The notes beneath the pieces were generated by a model. It searched no databases. It was not told where the DNA came from and worked only from the letters and a program-made list of their open reading frames with translations. A stretch of DNA of 64,000 nt, taken from assembly GCF_026342355.1 (NCBI RefSeq), contig NZ_JAPEMV010000001.1, positions 558,001 through 622,000 on the forward strand. Reading direction: 5' to 3'. This document shows positions 16,186-27,989 of this stretch, piece by piece; position 1 is the first letter of the stretch, and every line of letters begins with the position of its first letter. Source of the DNA: Streptomyces sp. NBC_00249. GTDB lineage: Bacteria; Actinomycetota; Actinomycetes; Streptomycetales; Streptomycetaceae. The translations under genes were made by a program, and so were the position numbers.

Positions 16186-18510
16186 TCAGCCGTCGGTCGG
16201 CGTGACCTCGGCGCGTACCCGCCGGGCCGCCGCCACCAGGTTCTCCAGGGAGGCGCGGGTTTCGGGCCAGCCGCGGGTCTTCAGGCCGCAGTCCGGGTTC
16301 ACCCAGAGCCGTTCGGCCCCGATCGCCGCGAGTCCCTCGCGGAGCAGGGCGGCCGCCCCGTCGACGGAGGGCACGCGCGGGGAGTGGATGTCCCACACGC
16401 CCGGTCCGGCTTCGCGCGGGTAGCCGTGCGCGGCGAGTTCGCGTGCGACCTGCATGTGGGAGCGGGCCGCCTCCAGGCTGATGACGTCGGCGTCGAGGTC
16501 GTCGATGGCCTGGACGATGTCCCCGAACTCCGCGTAGCACATGTGGGTGTGGATCTGGGTGTCCGGACGGACCCCGCCGGTGGTGAGGCGGAAGGACTCG
16601 GTGGCCCAGGCCAGGTAGTCGGCGTGTCCGGCGGCGCGCAGCGGCAGGGTCTCGCGCAGTGCCGGTTCGTCGACCTGGATGACCGGGGTACCCGCCGCTT
16701 CGAGGTCGTGGACCTCGTCGCGCAGGGCGAGTCCGACCTGCCGGGCGGTCTCGGCGAGGGGCTGGTCGTCGCGTACGAAGGACCAGGCGAGCATGGTGAC
16801 GGGGCCGGTCAGCATGCCCTTGACCGGCTTGGAGGTCTGCGCCTGGGCGTACGCCGTCCAGCGGACGGTCATCGGTTCGGGGCGGGAGATGTCCCCGGCC
16901 AGGACCGGCGGGCGAACGTAGCGGGTGCCGTAGGACTGGACCCAGCCGTGCTGGGTGGCGAGGTAGCCCGTCAGCTGTTCGGCGAAGTACTGGACCATGT
17001 CGTTGCGTTCGGGTTCGCCGTGCACGAGGACGTCGACGCCGGTCTTCTCCTGGAAGGCGAGCACCTCGCGGATCTCGGCCTCGATGCGCTCCTCGTACCC
17101 GGCGGTGTCGATGCGGCCGGCCCGCAGGTCGGCGCGGGCCACGCGCAGCTCGTCGGTCTGCGGGAAGGACCCGATGGTGGTGGTGGGCAGGGGCGGCAGC
17201 CCCAGGCGGGTCCGCTGGGCGGCGGCGCGGGCGGGGTGGGGCAGGGAGCGGCGGGCGTCGGCGTCGGTGATCGCGGCGGTGCGGGCGCGGACGGCCGGGT
17301 CGTGGGTGAGCGGGGACGCGGCGCGGGACGCCAGGTCGGCGCGGTTGGCGGCGAGTTCGGCGGCGATCGTGTCGGTCCCGCGGGCGAGTCCGCGGGCCAG
17401 GGTGGTGATCTCGGTGGTCTTCTGGCGGGCGAAGGCGAGCCAGCGCCGGATCTGCGGGTCGATGTCTCGCTCGGCGTCGGCGTCCAGGGGGACGTGCAGC
17501 AGCGAGCAGGACGCGGCGACGTCGACGCGGTCGGCGAGGCCGAGCAGGGTGGCGAGGGTGGTCAGTGACTTCTGGTGGTCGTTGATCCAGATGTTGCGGC
17601 CGTCGACCACGCCGGCGACCAGGCGCTTGCCGGGGAGGCCGCCGACGGCCGCGAGGTCGGCGAGGTTCGCGGCGGCGGGCCCGGTGAAGTCCAGGGCGAG
17701 TCCCTCGACGGGGGCCTTGGCGAGGACGGGCAGGGCCTCGCCGAGCCGGTCGAAGTAGGAGGCGACGAGGAGCTTCGGGCGTTCGGTCAGGGCGCCGAGC
17801 TCCCGGTAGGTGCGGGCGGCGGCGTTCAGTTCGGCGGGGGTGCGGTCCTGGACGAGGGCGGGCTCGTCGAGCTGGACCCACTCGGCACCGGCGGCCCGCA
17901 GGTCGGCCAGCACCTGCGCGTAGACCGGGAGCAGCCGGTCGAGGAGGGTCAGCGGTTCGAAGTCGGCGGCGACGCCCGGGGCGGGCTTGGCCAGGAGCAG
18001 GTAGGTCACCGGGCCGACCAGTACGGGCCGGGCCGCGTGCCCCGAGGAGAGCGCCTCCTGGAGTTCGGCGACCTGCCGGGTGGAGTCGGCGGTGAAGACG
18101 GTGCCGGGGCCGAGTTCGGGGACCAGGTAGTGGTAGTTGGTGTCGAACCACTTGGTCATCTCCAGCGGGGCCACGTCCTGGGTGCCGCGGGCCATCGCGA
18201 AGTAGCCGTCCAGGGCGTCCGCTTCGACGGCGGCCCGGTGGCGGGCCGGGATCGCGCCGACCATGAGGGTGGTGTCCAGGACGTGGTCGTAGTACGAGAA
18301 GTCGCCGGTGGGGACCTCGGTGATGCCGGCCTCGGCCAGCTGGGACCGGTTGGCCCGGCGCAGTTCGCGGGCGGTGTCCCGGAGGGCTTCGGCGCTGACG
18401 CGGCCCTTCCAGTAGCCCTCGATCGCCTTCTTCAGTTCGCGGTTCGGTCCCTGGCGGGGGTAGCCGTACACGGTGGCCCGTACTGCCGCGGCTGCGGACT
18501 GGGTGGTCAT
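16186..18510 (-). CDS. metE: Cobalamin-independent methionine synthase
   Basis: 5-methyltetrahydropteroyltriglutamate-homocysteine methyltransferase of 774 residues, full length with both TIM-barrel halves. The N-terminal half carries YGYPRQGPNRELKKA, the usual entry motif. The C-terminal half has TTTIGSFPQT, VLVHGEPERNDMVQYF and the zinc ligands in HTHMCY (His, Cys) and NPDCGLKTR (Cys), with the conserved Glu between them. It makes methionine from homocysteine without B12. The ATG at 18510 has GAAGGAGAG upstream. A cobalamin riboswitch precedes it, so expression should fall when B12 is plentiful and the B12-dependent MetH can work. Confidence 0.97.
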   Translation of the reverse strand: MTTQSAAAAVRATVYGYPRQGPNRELKKAIEGYWKGRVSAEALRDTARELRRANRSQLAEAGITEVPTGDFSYYDHVLDTTLMVGAIPARHRAAVEADALDGYFAMARGTQDVAPLEMTKWFDTNYHYLVPELGPGTVFTADSTRQVAELQEALSSGHAARPVLVGPVTYLLLAKPAPGVAADFEPLTLLDRLLPVYAQVLADLRAAGAEWVQLDEPALVQDRTPAELNAAARTYRELGALTERPKLLVASYFDRLGEALPVLAKAPVEGLALDFTGPAAANLADLAAVGGLPGKRLVAGVVDGRNIWINDHQKSLTTLATLLGLADRVDVAASCSLLHVPLDADAERDIDPQIRRWLAFARQKTTEITTLARGLARGTDTIAAELAANRADLASRAASPLTHDPAVRARTAAITDADARRSLPHPARAAAQRTRLGLPPLPTTTIGSFPQTDELRVARADLRAGRIDTAGYEERIEAEIREVLAFQEKTGVDVLVHGEPERNDMVQYFAEQLTGYLATQHGWVQSYGTRYVRPPVLAGDISRPEPMTVRWTAYAQAQTSKPVKGMLTGPVTMLAWSFVRDDQPLAETARQVGLALRDEVHDLEAAGTPVIQVDEPALRETLPLRAAGHADYLAWATESFRLTTGGVRPDTQIHTHMCYAEFGDIVQAIDDLDADVISLEAARSHMQVARELAAHGYPREAGPGVWDIHSPRVPSVDGAAALLREGLAAIGAERLWVNPDCGLKTRGWPETRASLENLVAAARRVRAEVTPTDG

Positions 18511-18594
18511 GGAACTCTCCTTCGCGAGCGTGTCTCCATGGACCCGGTGGGGTCGAGGGCGCGAAGGGGTGCAGCGGCGGGCGGACCGCCGGAT

Positions 18595-18620
18595 TCGCGT
18601 ACGTCCTTACGGGTACGCGA
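18595..18620 (-). promoter_or_regulatory. Inverted repeat in metE leader
   Basis: TCGCGTAC (18595-18602) and GTACGCGA (18613-18620) form an 8-bp perfect stem with a 10-base loop between the riboswitch aptamer and metE. It may be part of the expression platform or a leader terminator; which hairpin switches is not resolved by reading alone. Confidence 0.4.
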
Positions 18621-18674
18621 CGGGGAGGATCCGCCTGAGGTGCACGCCGACCCGCCCACGAGGTCACCGGGAAG

Positions 18675-18698
18675 CCGTGCGCGGTCGATCGCGCACGG
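18675..18698 (-). promoter_or_regulatory. Candidate expression-platform hairpin behind the cobalamin aptamer
   Basis: CCGTGCGCG (18675-18683) and CGCGCACGG (18690-18698) form a perfect 9-bp stem with a six-base loop, immediately 3' of the aptamer on the minus strand. It is well placed to be the terminator or anti-terminator partner of the riboswitch. Confidence 0.45.
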
Positions 18699-18704
18699 GC
18701 AACG

Positions 18705-18876
18705 GGCAGGTCTTCGGACTCGCGGGCACGCCGGCCTCCTGAGGAGGCGGCACCTACTGGCCGTCGCTTCCCAGGACCGGTTCCGGTCCCAGTGCGTATG
18801 ACGGCGGTCGTTCCCGCTCACCGCTGCGGGGCAGTCCCGGATTCCCACCGGGTTCCCTCTTACGACGCATCCCGCC
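18705..18876 (-). ncRNA. Cobalamin (B12) riboswitch of metE
   Basis: Read on the minus strand, the region has GGCGGG (18876-18871) able to close with CCTGCC (18710-18705) as P1 with one G-U pair. Then come AAGAGGGAACCCGGTG, the B12-box segment GGGAATCCGGGACTGCCC with CGCAGCGGTGAG, CACTGG, GGGAAGC.GGCCAGTAG, and GAGTCCGAAGACCTGCC. These are the conserved blocks of the AdoCbl riboswitch in the expected order. It lies about 195 bases upstream of the metE start. The whole 596-base gap between metE and the next gene (18511-19106) is explained by this leader, its hairpins, the promoter, and the terminator of the neighbouring gene. Confidence 0.93.
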
Positions 18877-19013
18877 TGGCGGACGGGGCGAACCAGCTGC
18901 GGGTCCAGACTAGGCGGCCCGGACGGCGGGCGGGCAAGTCCATCTCGCATACCGGACGCGGGCATGAGACGCGAACACGCTGCAGGGGCAACGGACATGG
19001 GACAGGACACGAG

Positions 19014-19059
19014 ACACGGCGCGGGTGCGGCGACACCACTCGCCGTACCCGCGCCGTGT
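19014..19059 (-). terminator. 20-bp hairpin terminator of the glyoxylate/3HB-CoA operon
   Basis: ACACGGCGCGGGTGCGGCGA (19014-19033) pairs with 19040-19059 with a single mismatch and a six-base loop. It stands about 48 bases beyond the dehydrogenase stop and separates this operon from the metE promoter. Confidence 0.7.
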
Positions 19060-19106
19060 TCACCCGCCCCCGGCGCACCCTCGGCCCGGAGACGCGCCGG
19101 GACCCC

Positions 19107-19987
19107 TCAGTCCCGGCCGTACGTGTGGAACCCGCGGCCGCTCTTGCGGCCCAGCAGCCCCGCCTGCACCATCCGCCGGAGCAGCGGCGGCGGGGCGTAC
19201 AGGGGTTCCTTGAACTCCTCGTAGAGCGACTCGGCGATGGCCTCGACCGTGTCCAGGCCGATCAGGTCGGCGAGCTTGAGGGGGCCCATGGGGTGGGCGC
19301 AGCCCAGCTCCATCCCGGCGTCCACGTCCGCGGCACTGGCGAAGCCGGATTCGGCCATGCGGACGGCCGAGAGCAGGTAGGGGATCAGCAGGGCGTTGAC
19401 GACGAAGCCGGCCCGGTCCTGGGAGCGGACGGTGGTCTTGCCCAGGGTGTCGCGGGCGAACTCCTCGACGGCCCGGAGGGTGTCGGCCGAGGTGTGCAGC
19501 GAGGGGACGACCTCCACCAGCGGCAGGACGGGCACCGGGTTGAAGAAGTGCAGGCCCACCACGCGGTCGGCGCGGCCGGTGGCCGTGCCGAGGCGCATGA
19601 CGGGGATGGCGGAGGTGTTCGTGGCGAGGACGGCCTCCGGATCCTCGACGATCTTGTCGAGGGCGGTGAAGACGGCCGTCTTGGCGTCCGGGTCCTCGGT
19701 GACGGCCTCCATGACGAGCTGCCGGTCGGCGAGGTCCTCGAGGTCCCCGGTGAACACGAGCCGGGCGAGGGCGTCCTCGGCGGAGATCCGGTCGAGTTTG
19801 CCCCGCTGCACGGCCCGCTCCAGGGAGACCGCGACGCGGTCCCGGGCGGCGCGGGCGGCGGTGGCGTCCGCCTCCGCGACGACGGTGTCGAGTCCGGCGC
19901 GGGCGCACACCTCGGCGATCCCGGCGCCCATCTGGCCGCCGCCGACGACGCCGACGCGCCGGATGCGGGCGGACCCTGCCGGGGCGT

Positions 19988-19991
<4 letters not shown>
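19107..19991 (-). CDS. 3-hydroxybutyryl-CoA dehydrogenase
   Basis: NAD(P)-dependent 3-hydroxyacyl-CoA dehydrogenase of 294 residues. The Rossmann motif is VGVVGGGQMGAGIAE at about 13-27. The catalytic segment is GLHFFNPVPVLPLVEVV with the active-site His, followed by the Glu and Asn positions in the family-typical order. The C-terminal helical domain (GFVVNALLIPYLL, MELGCAHPMGPLKLADLIGLD, GRKSGRGFHTY) is complete. The GTG start at 19991 overlaps the malate synthase stop by four bases (GTGA), so the two genes are translationally coupled. The enzyme probably feeds C4 and fatty-acid intermediates to acetyl-CoA, which the glyoxylate enzymes next door use. Confidence 0.92.
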
Positions 19992-21604
<1,613 letters not shown>

Positions 21605-21697
21605 GCGGTTCTTCTCCTCGGCGTGGGCGGCGGGCGCCCGAGGGGGAAGGCCTCTCGGGCGCCGTCGGGCTACGGACGACAGGGGTTCCCGGGGTTC

Positions 21698-22987
<1,290 letters not shown>

Positions 22988-23043
22988 GTGCTGTCTCCCT
23001 GAGTCGGAGGTACCCCGTGGTACGTGTGAACTGTGCGGATCCA

Positions 23044-23058
23044 TGTCACTGAGTGACA
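23044..23058. promoter_or_regulatory. Palindrome in the aceA upstream region
   Basis: TGTCACTGAGTGACA is a perfect 7-bp inverted repeat with a central G, 57 bases upstream of the aceA ATG. It is a likely operator or promoter element; the binding protein is not known. Confidence 0.5.
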
Positions 23059-23186
23059 CGAGTGAGGTGCGGCCCTGCCTGACCGTCCGGCGAGAGGTGG
23101 AGCGGTGAGCAATGCTTCCGGTGAAGGTCCGGGGGCCGCACCACGACTCTGGCAGTGGCACCGAGTGCCAACAACCGTGGACGTAT

Positions 23187-23232
23187 GCCAAGTTGTGCGA
23201 ATCTTCCGGGGCCGGATTGCCAAGGTTGCGAA
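23187..23232. promoter_or_regulatory. Two GCCAA-GTTG-GCGAA repeats, candidate ScfR/RamB sites
   Basis: GCCAAGTTGTGCGAA at 23187-23201 and GCCAAGGTTGCGAA at 23219-23232 are near-identical direct repeats 32 bases apart. Their TTG(T)GCGAA core is reminiscent of the TTTGCAAA-type core described for RamB sites. They lie in the middle of the 22988-23323 divergent region between aceA and the regulator. No coding potential was seen elsewhere in this 336-base stretch. Confidence 0.45.
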
Positions 23233-23323
23233 GGCCTCCGGCCGGTCCGCACCGCATACACTCGCCACTACTCGCGGGTAACAGCCGGGAGCGTGCGGGC
23301 ACGAGACCCACCGGGAGGCTGTG

Positions 23324-24748
23324 GTGAGCAAGACCTACGCGGGGACGCGGCTGCGCAGGCTCCGCGAGGAACGGCGGCTCAGCCAGGCCGAACTGGCCCG
23401 GATCCTGGCCATCTCCCCCAGCTACCTCAACCAGATGGAGCACGACTCACGGCCCCTGACCGTGCCGGTGCTGCTGCGGCTGACCGAGGCCTTCGGCGTC
23501 GACCCCGGCTTCTTCGCGGAACGCGACACCAGCCGGGTCCTCGCCGACCTGCGCGAGGCCCTCGCCGAGGACGTCACCGGATCCCGGATCTCGGCCACCG
23601 ACCTGGCCGAGCTGGCGAACCGGCTGCCGGCCGTCGCCTCGGTCCTCCTGGAGCTGGGCCGGCGCAACCAGACCCTCACCGAACAGCTGGCGCTCGCGGC
23701 CGACGGCCGGGCGGGACTGCCCGAACCCGCCCGGGTACGGCCCCCGCACGAGGAGATCCGGGAGTTCTTCTACCGCCGCCAGAACTACCTCCACACCACC
23801 GACCTCGCCGCCGAGGCCCTGGCCCGCGAGATCGGCATCCGGCCCGGCGAGGTACTGCCCGCACTGTCCGCGCGGCTGGCCGAGCGGCACGGCGTACGCC
23901 TGGCGGCGCAGGGCAGGGCCGGGTCCGGCGCGGACCGCCTGCACCACTACGACCCCGCCTCGCGCACCCTCCACCTGTCCACCCGGCTGCGCCCCGGCCA
24001 GCAGGCCTTCCGGATGGCGACGCAGCTCGCGCTCCTGGAGTACGGGGACGGGCTCTCCGCCGTCGCCTCCGAGGACTACGCCGAGGGGTCCGCCGCCTGG
24101 CCGCTGGCCCGGATCGGCATCGCCAACTACTTCGCGGCCGCGCTGGTCCTGCCGTACGAGCCGTTCCACGCGGCGGCCGAGCAGGTGCGGTACGACATCG
24201 AGCGCCTCACCGACCGCTTCGGGCTGGGCTACGAGACGGTCTGCCACCGGCTCAGCACCCTCCAGCGCCCGCGCCGGCGCGGAGTGCCGTTCTCCTTCGT
24301 GCGGGTGGACCGGGCCGGCAACATGTCCAAACGGCAGTCCGCCACCGGCTTCCACTTCTCCCGGGCCGGCGGCACCTGCCCGCTGTGGAACGTCTACGAG
24401 GCCTTCGCCTCGCCCGGACGCATCCACGTCCAGATCGCCGCCATGCCCGACGGGCAGCGCCACCTGTGGACGGCGCGGACGGTCACCCGCCAGCGCGGCG
24501 GCTGGGGCGAGCCCGGCAAGACCTTCGCCATCGGCCTCGGCTGCGAGATCCGGCACGCCTCCCGGCTGGTGTACTCCGACGGGCTCGACCTGGAGAACAC
24601 GGCGGCCGCCACCCCCATCGGCATGGGCTGCCGCATCTGCGAACGCCTCGACTGCCCCCAGCGGGCCGCGCCCCCGCTCGGACGGACGCTCGCCGTCGAC
24701 GAGAACACCAGCACGTTCGTGCCGTACCCGGTGACCGGGGAGAACTAA
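23324..24748 (+). CDS. ScfR/RamB-family regulator of acetate/short-chain fatty acyl metabolism
   Basis: Regulator of 474 residues. An XRE helix-turn-helix occupies the first 65 residues ([35 protein letters not shown]). An IrrE/ImmA-like (DUF955) domain follows, and then the DUF2083-type C-terminal half ending with a Cys cluster, [15 protein letters not shown]. This is the architecture of the short-chain fatty acyl regulators ScfR/RamB, which control aceA and aceB in actinobacteria. Divergence from aceA supports that role. GTG codons occur at 23321 and 23324; the second has GGGAGG at a spacing of five and gives the usual [10 protein letters not shown] start. Confidence 0.9.
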   Translation: MSKTYAGTRLRRLREERRLSQAELARILAISPSYLNQMEHDSRPLTVPVLLRLTEAFGVDPGFFAERDTSRVLADLREALAEDVTGSRISATDLAELANRLPAVASVLLELGRRNQTLTEQLALAADGRAGLPEPARVRPPHEEIREFFYRRQNYLHTTDLAAEALAREIGIRPGEVLPALSARLAERHGVRLAAQGRAGSGADRLHHYDPASRTLHLSTRLRPGQQAFRMATQLALLEYGDGLSAVASEDYAEGSAAWPLARIGIANYFAAALVLPYEPFHAAAEQVRYDIERLTDRFGLGYETVCHRLSTLQRPRRRGVPFSFVRVDRAGNMSKRQSATGFHFSRAGGTCPLWNVYEAFASPGRIHVQIAAMPDGQRHLWTARTVTRQRGGWGEPGKTFAIGLGCEIRHASRLVYSDGLDLENTAAATPIGMGCRICERLDCPQRAAPPLGRTLAVDENTSTFVPYPVTGEN

Positions 24749-24787
24749 GCCGTCTCTCCCGGCGCGCCGCCCTCCTAAATGCATTTC

Positions 24788-24823
24788 GGATACAGAGCTG
24801 TATGTGAATACAGTTCTGTATCC
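24788..24823. promoter_or_regulatory. Double palindromic operator upstream of the TetR gene
   Basis: GGATACAGAGCTGTAT (24788-24803) and ATACAGTTCTGTATCC (24808-24823) are each palindromic (ATACAG-N2-CTGTAT). Together they form a larger inverted repeat with a GTGA spacer, centre-to-centre 18 bases. Two adjacent TetR dimers could bind. It sits directly before the TetR gene's ribosome-binding site, so autorepression of the TetR-transporter operon is expected. Confidence 0.75.
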
Positions 24824-24826
24824 GGT

Positions 24827-25516
24827 TTGCGCGTCAAGGAGGCGGTCACCATCACCAAGCGACTCACCCGGCAGCAGAGCCGGCAGATCACACGCGAGCA
24901 GCTCCTCCAGTCGGCGGCCGCGCTCTTCGCCGAGCAAGGGGTGAGCGGTACGTCGGTGGAGCACATCGTCGAGGCCGCCGGCTACAGCCGGGGCGCCTTC
25001 TACGGCAACTTCGAGGGCAAGCACGAGCTCGTCCTCGCCCTCCTCGAAGAGCGGACCCAGCACGAGCTGGAGGAGATCCAGGCGATGACCCACGAGGCCG
25101 CCACCTTCGAGGAGACGCTCGACCACCTCCGCGCCTGGCACCGCCGGCGGGACGAGAACCTCGCCAGCTGGCTCGCGCTGCGCACCGAACTCTGGCTCTA
25201 CGGCCTGCGCGACCCGGAGCTGCTCCCGCTCCTGGCCGACCGCGAACGCCGCTCGCGGGAGGCGATCGGCCAGGCACTGGAGCAGGGCTTCACCGCGCGC
25301 GGCGTGAGCACCCCGGCGCCCGTGGAGATGCTGGCGCTGATCGTGCACGCCCTGGACGACGGACTGTCCATCCAGCGCGTGCTCTCCCCCGCCGGGAGCG
25401 GCAGCGACTGCGTCGTGGACGTGGTCGAGCTGCTGATGAAGTCCTGGACCGCGCTCGCCCGCAGCAACGCCGCCGCGGCCGGACCCCCGATCGAGAACCT
25501 GGAGAAGAACCCGTGA
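24827..25516 (+). CDS. TetR-family repressor of the downstream transporter
   Basis: TetR regulator of about 230 residues. The helix-turn-helix is ALFAEQGVSGTSVEHIVEAAGYSRGAFYGNFEGKHEL in outline, with the family's GAFYGNF recognition end, followed by a ligand-binding helical domain. Start choice is difficult. An ATG at 24779 would place the operator inside the gene. The only usual start between operator and helix-turn-helix is TTG 24827, which has no clear ribosome site. The best site, AAGGAGG (24836-24842), is followed by GTC at 24845 and ATC at 24851. Its stop overlaps the GTG of the transporter by four bases. It presumably represses the operon and responds to the transporter's substrate. 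Confidence 0.85.
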   Translation: MRVKEAVTITKRLTRQQSRQITREQLLQSAAALFAEQGVSGTSVEHIVEAAGYSRGAFYGNFEGKHELVLALLEERTQHELEEIQAMTHEAATFEETLDHLRAWHRRRDENLASWLALRTELWLYGLRDPELLPLLADRERRSREAIGQALEQGFTARGVSTPAPVEMLALIVHALDDGLSIQRVLSPAGSGSDCVVDVVELLMKSWTALARSNAAAAGPPIENLEKNP

Positions 25517-27036
25517 ACAAGGCAGGACAGGCAGAAAGGCCGGCGACCGCCGGCCCACCTGCCACCCCCGACGTGCCCGAGCCCGACCCGAAGCGGTGGC
25601 TCGCGCTGACCGTCCTGCTGGTCGCCACCTTCATGGACCTGCTCGACGCCAACATCATCACCGTGGCGATCCCGAGCATCCAACGCGACCTCGGCGCCTC
25701 GACCGTCGCCGTCCAGGCGATGACGGCCGGCTACACCCTGAGCTTCGCGGTCCTGCTGATCACCGGCGGCCGGCTCGGTGACATCTTCGGCCGCAAGCGG
25801 ATGTTCCTCATCGGCGTCAGCGGGTTCGTCCTCGCGTCCGCCCTGTGCGCCGCGGCGCCCAGCACCGAGTTACTCGTCGCCGCCCGGGCCCTCCAGGGAC
25901 TCACCGCCGCCATCATGGTGCCGCAGGTCCTCGCGCTGATCCACGTCTCCTTCGCTCCGCAGGAGATCGGCCGCGTCGTCACCCTCTACGCGGGCATGGT
26001 CGGCCTCGCCATCGTCTCCGGCCCCCTCATCGGCGGCGCGCTCATCAGCTGGAGCCCCTTCGACCTGGGCTGGCGCGGCATCTTCGTGGTGAACCTGCCC
26101 GTCGGCATCATGGCCCTGGCCGGCGCCTCGAAGTGGATGCGCGAGTCGAGCTCCCCGTACGCCAAGCGCCTGGACATCGTCGGCATGCTGCTGGTGATCC
26201 TCGGACTGCTGATGCTCATGGTGCCGCTGACCCTCGGCCGTGAACTCCACTGGCCGGTGTGGAGCATCGTCTCGCTCGTCGCCGCGCTCCCCGTCCTCGT
26301 CCTGTTCGTGGTCTACGAACGCCACAAGACCCGCAAGGACGGCTCGCCGCTGGTGGCCCTGTCCCTGTTCAAGGTCCGCGCGTTCGGCGCCGGCATCGGT
26401 GTGCAGCTGCTGTTCAGCGCCATCCCCGCCGGTTTCTTCCTCAGCTGGACCCTCTACCTCCAGGCCGGACTCGGCTGGTCGGCCCTGCACACCGGCCTGA
26501 CCGCGATCCCGTTCTCGCTGTGCGTGCCGGTCGTCGGCGGTCTCGCCGTGCGCAAGTTCTCCCCGCTCTACGGCCGTTACTGCCTGCTGGCGGGCGCGCT
26601 CCTGATGCTCGCGGGCATCCTCTCCTACGCCTGGGCGGCCGGCCACTTCGGCACGGACATCACCTCCTGGCACGCGGTCCCCTCCATGCTCCTGATCGGC
26701 TCCGGCATGGGTCTGCTCATGCCCCCGCTGACGGCGCTGGTCCTGCGGGAGGTCAAGCCGCAGGAGGCGGGCGCCGCTTCCGGCATCATCAACGCCACCG
26801 GCCAGCTCGGCGCCGCGCTCGGCGTGGCGGTCATCGGCAGCCTCTTCTTCGCGGCGCTCGCCGGCAACGCGGGCCCGCAGGCCGAACGGGTCGCCCCCAC
26901 CGTCCGCGCGAAGACGTTCGTGTCCACCTACAGCGAGACGCTGTACTGGACGGCCGGCGGCCTCGTACCGGTCACGGCCCTCGTACTGCTCCTGCCGCAC
27001 CACCGGGTCCGGCGCGAGGAAAGGGCATCGAGGTGA
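25513..27036 (+). CDS. DHA2-type MFS drug/H+ antiporter
   Basis: Membrane transporter of 507 residues with about 14 hydrophobic helices, the DHA2 (EmrB/QacA) class. Motif A is seen as GGRLGDIFGRKRMFLIG, motif D1 as FMDLLDANIITVAIPSI, and motif C-like glycine-rich helices as GLAIVSGPLIGGAL. It exports lipophilic compounds at the expense of the proton gradient; the substrate is unknown. The GTG at 25513 overlaps the TetR stop (GTGA), and its own stop overlaps the next gene in the same way. TetR control points to inducible efflux. Confidence 0.9.
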   Translation: MNKAGQAERPATAGPPATPDVPEPDPKRWLALTVLLVATFMDLLDANIITVAIPSIQRDLGASTVAVQAMTAGYTLSFAVLLITGGRLGDIFGRKRMFLIGVSGFVLASALCAAAPSTELLVAARALQGLTAAIMVPQVLALIHVSFAPQEIGRVVTLYAGMVGLAIVSGPLIGGALISWSPFDLGWRGIFVVNLPVGIMALAGASKWMRESSSPYAKRLDIVGMLLVILGLLMLMVPLTLGRELHWPVWSIVSLVAALPVLVLFVVYERHKTRKDGSPLVALSLFKVRAFGAGIGVQLLFSAIPAGFFLSWTLYLQAGLGWSALHTGLTAIPFSLCVPVVGGLAVRKFSPLYGRYCLLAGALLMLAGILSYAWAAGHFGTDITSWHAVPSMLLIGSGMGLLMPPLTALVLREVKPQEAGAASGIINATGQLGAALGVAVIGSLFFAALAGNAGPQAERVAPTVRAKTFVSTYSETLYWTAGGLVPVTALVLLLPHHRVRREERASR

Positions 27037-27626
27037 CACCTGACGAATTCACCCTCGTCCTGTCCGACCCGGCCCTGCGCCGCGTCTTCGCCGCGGTGGC
27101 GCTCGGCTCGGCGACCTCCTCCGAGATCCTCGCGGCGGCCGGGCTCGACACCCCGGTGGCGGCCAAGGCCATCGGGCAGCTGACCCGCAACGGGCTGCTC
27201 GTGCCCGAGGGGCGCAGCCGGCTCGTGCTGAGCGAAGGAGTCCTGGGGGCCGTGGCGGAGACCGCCGCGCGCCGCCGGGACGAGGAGGCCGCCGCCGAGC
27301 AGCCCGACGCCCGGCTGCGCGGCTTCGTCCGCGACCGGGTGCTGGTGGCGCTGCCCGAGGAGGCCGACCACGAGGCCCGGCGCGGCGTGCTGCGGCACGT
27401 CGGGGAGGCCACCTTCACGCCCGGCGAGGAGTACGGGGAACGGGCCGTGACGGAGCGTCTGGAGCCCTGGTGCGAGAGCGGCGTCCTGGACGCCGTGTCG
27501 CTGCGCCGGGCCCTGGTCGACGCCGGCGTCCTGCGCCGTGGGTCGGGGCTGTACGGCCTGACCGCCGCCTCGTCCAGCGCCTCGTGCGACGTCGAGCCCA
27601 GCACACCGTCCCACTCTCGATCGTGA
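27033..27626 (+). CDS. DUF2087 family protein
   Basis: A 197-residue soluble protein. The first 70 residues look like a winged helix of the ArsR/MarR type (LRRVFAAVALGSATSSEILAAAG, QLTRNGLLVPEG). The last 80 match the DUF2087 pattern: an RRGVLRHVGEATFTPGEEYGE stretch, then VSLRRALVDAGVLRRGSGLYGL. Proteins of this type are often small regulators linked to acetyltransferases or transporters. The GTG at 27033 overlaps the transporter stop by four bases, so the three genes form one tightly coupled operon. Its direct role is unknown. Confidence 0.78.
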   Translation: MTPDEFTLVLSDPALRRVFAAVALGSATSSEILAAAGLDTPVAAKAIGQLTRNGLLVPEGRSRLVLSEGVLGAVAETAARRRDEEAAAEQPDARLRGFVRDRVLVALPEEADHEARRGVLRHVGEATFTPGEEYGERAVTERLEPWCESGVLDAVSLRRALVDAGVLRRGSGLYGLTAASSSASCDVEPSTPSHSRS

Positions 27627-27752
27627 CACATCGGATCCGAACCATGACCGAACGCAACAGCGCCGGCCCGTGACGTGCGCCCTCCGCGTTTCGCCCGCCA
27701 CGGGCCGGGCAGCCGCCGCGGAGAGAGGTACCCCACGAAAGAGGAGGCAGCC

Positions 27753-27989
27753 ATGGACGAGCAGGGCGGCGCCGGAGGCGTCCCTCCGCACGACGGACAC
27801 GGATCCCGACGGCCGACGCCGCACCCCGTGCGGCGCGACGAGGAGCGAACGGCCGCGGCCGACACCGACGAGGCGAGCCGACTGGACCGGCCGGCCCCGA
27901 ACCCCCGGGGCGGGCGCAGGCGTTGGACGGGCCCGCGGGACGAGGCGAACGAGGCGGACGAACGGAATCGAGGCGGGAGCCATGGGTGA
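27753..27989 (+). CDS. Small hydrophilic hypothetical protein upstream of the PRC-barrel gene
   Basis: A 78-residue Gly/Asp/Arg-rich protein (MDEQGGAGGVPPHDGHGS... to RNRGGSHG), probably disordered, with no recognised domain. The ATG at 27753 has GAGGAGG at an ideal spacing, which supports real translation. Its stop overlaps the PRC-barrel start by eight bases, so it may couple translation of that gene. A longer frame from 27675 lacks a good ribosome site. Confidence 0.5.
   Translation: MDEQGGAGGVPPHDGHGSRRPTPHPVRRDEERTAAADTDEASRLDRPAPNPRGGRRRWTGPRDEANEADERNRGGSHG

Noticed and set aside
14174..18667. A 1497-codon minus-strand frame across the lysA-like and metE genes
   Set aside because: It is in a shifted frame relative to two clearly conserved genes, Arg/Pro-rich, and would erase the riboswitch leader.
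25513..27036. The DHA2 transporter as resistance gene of the polyketide cluster
   Set aside because: It is 16 kb away, coupled to its own TetR and DUF2087 genes, with unrelated genes between.
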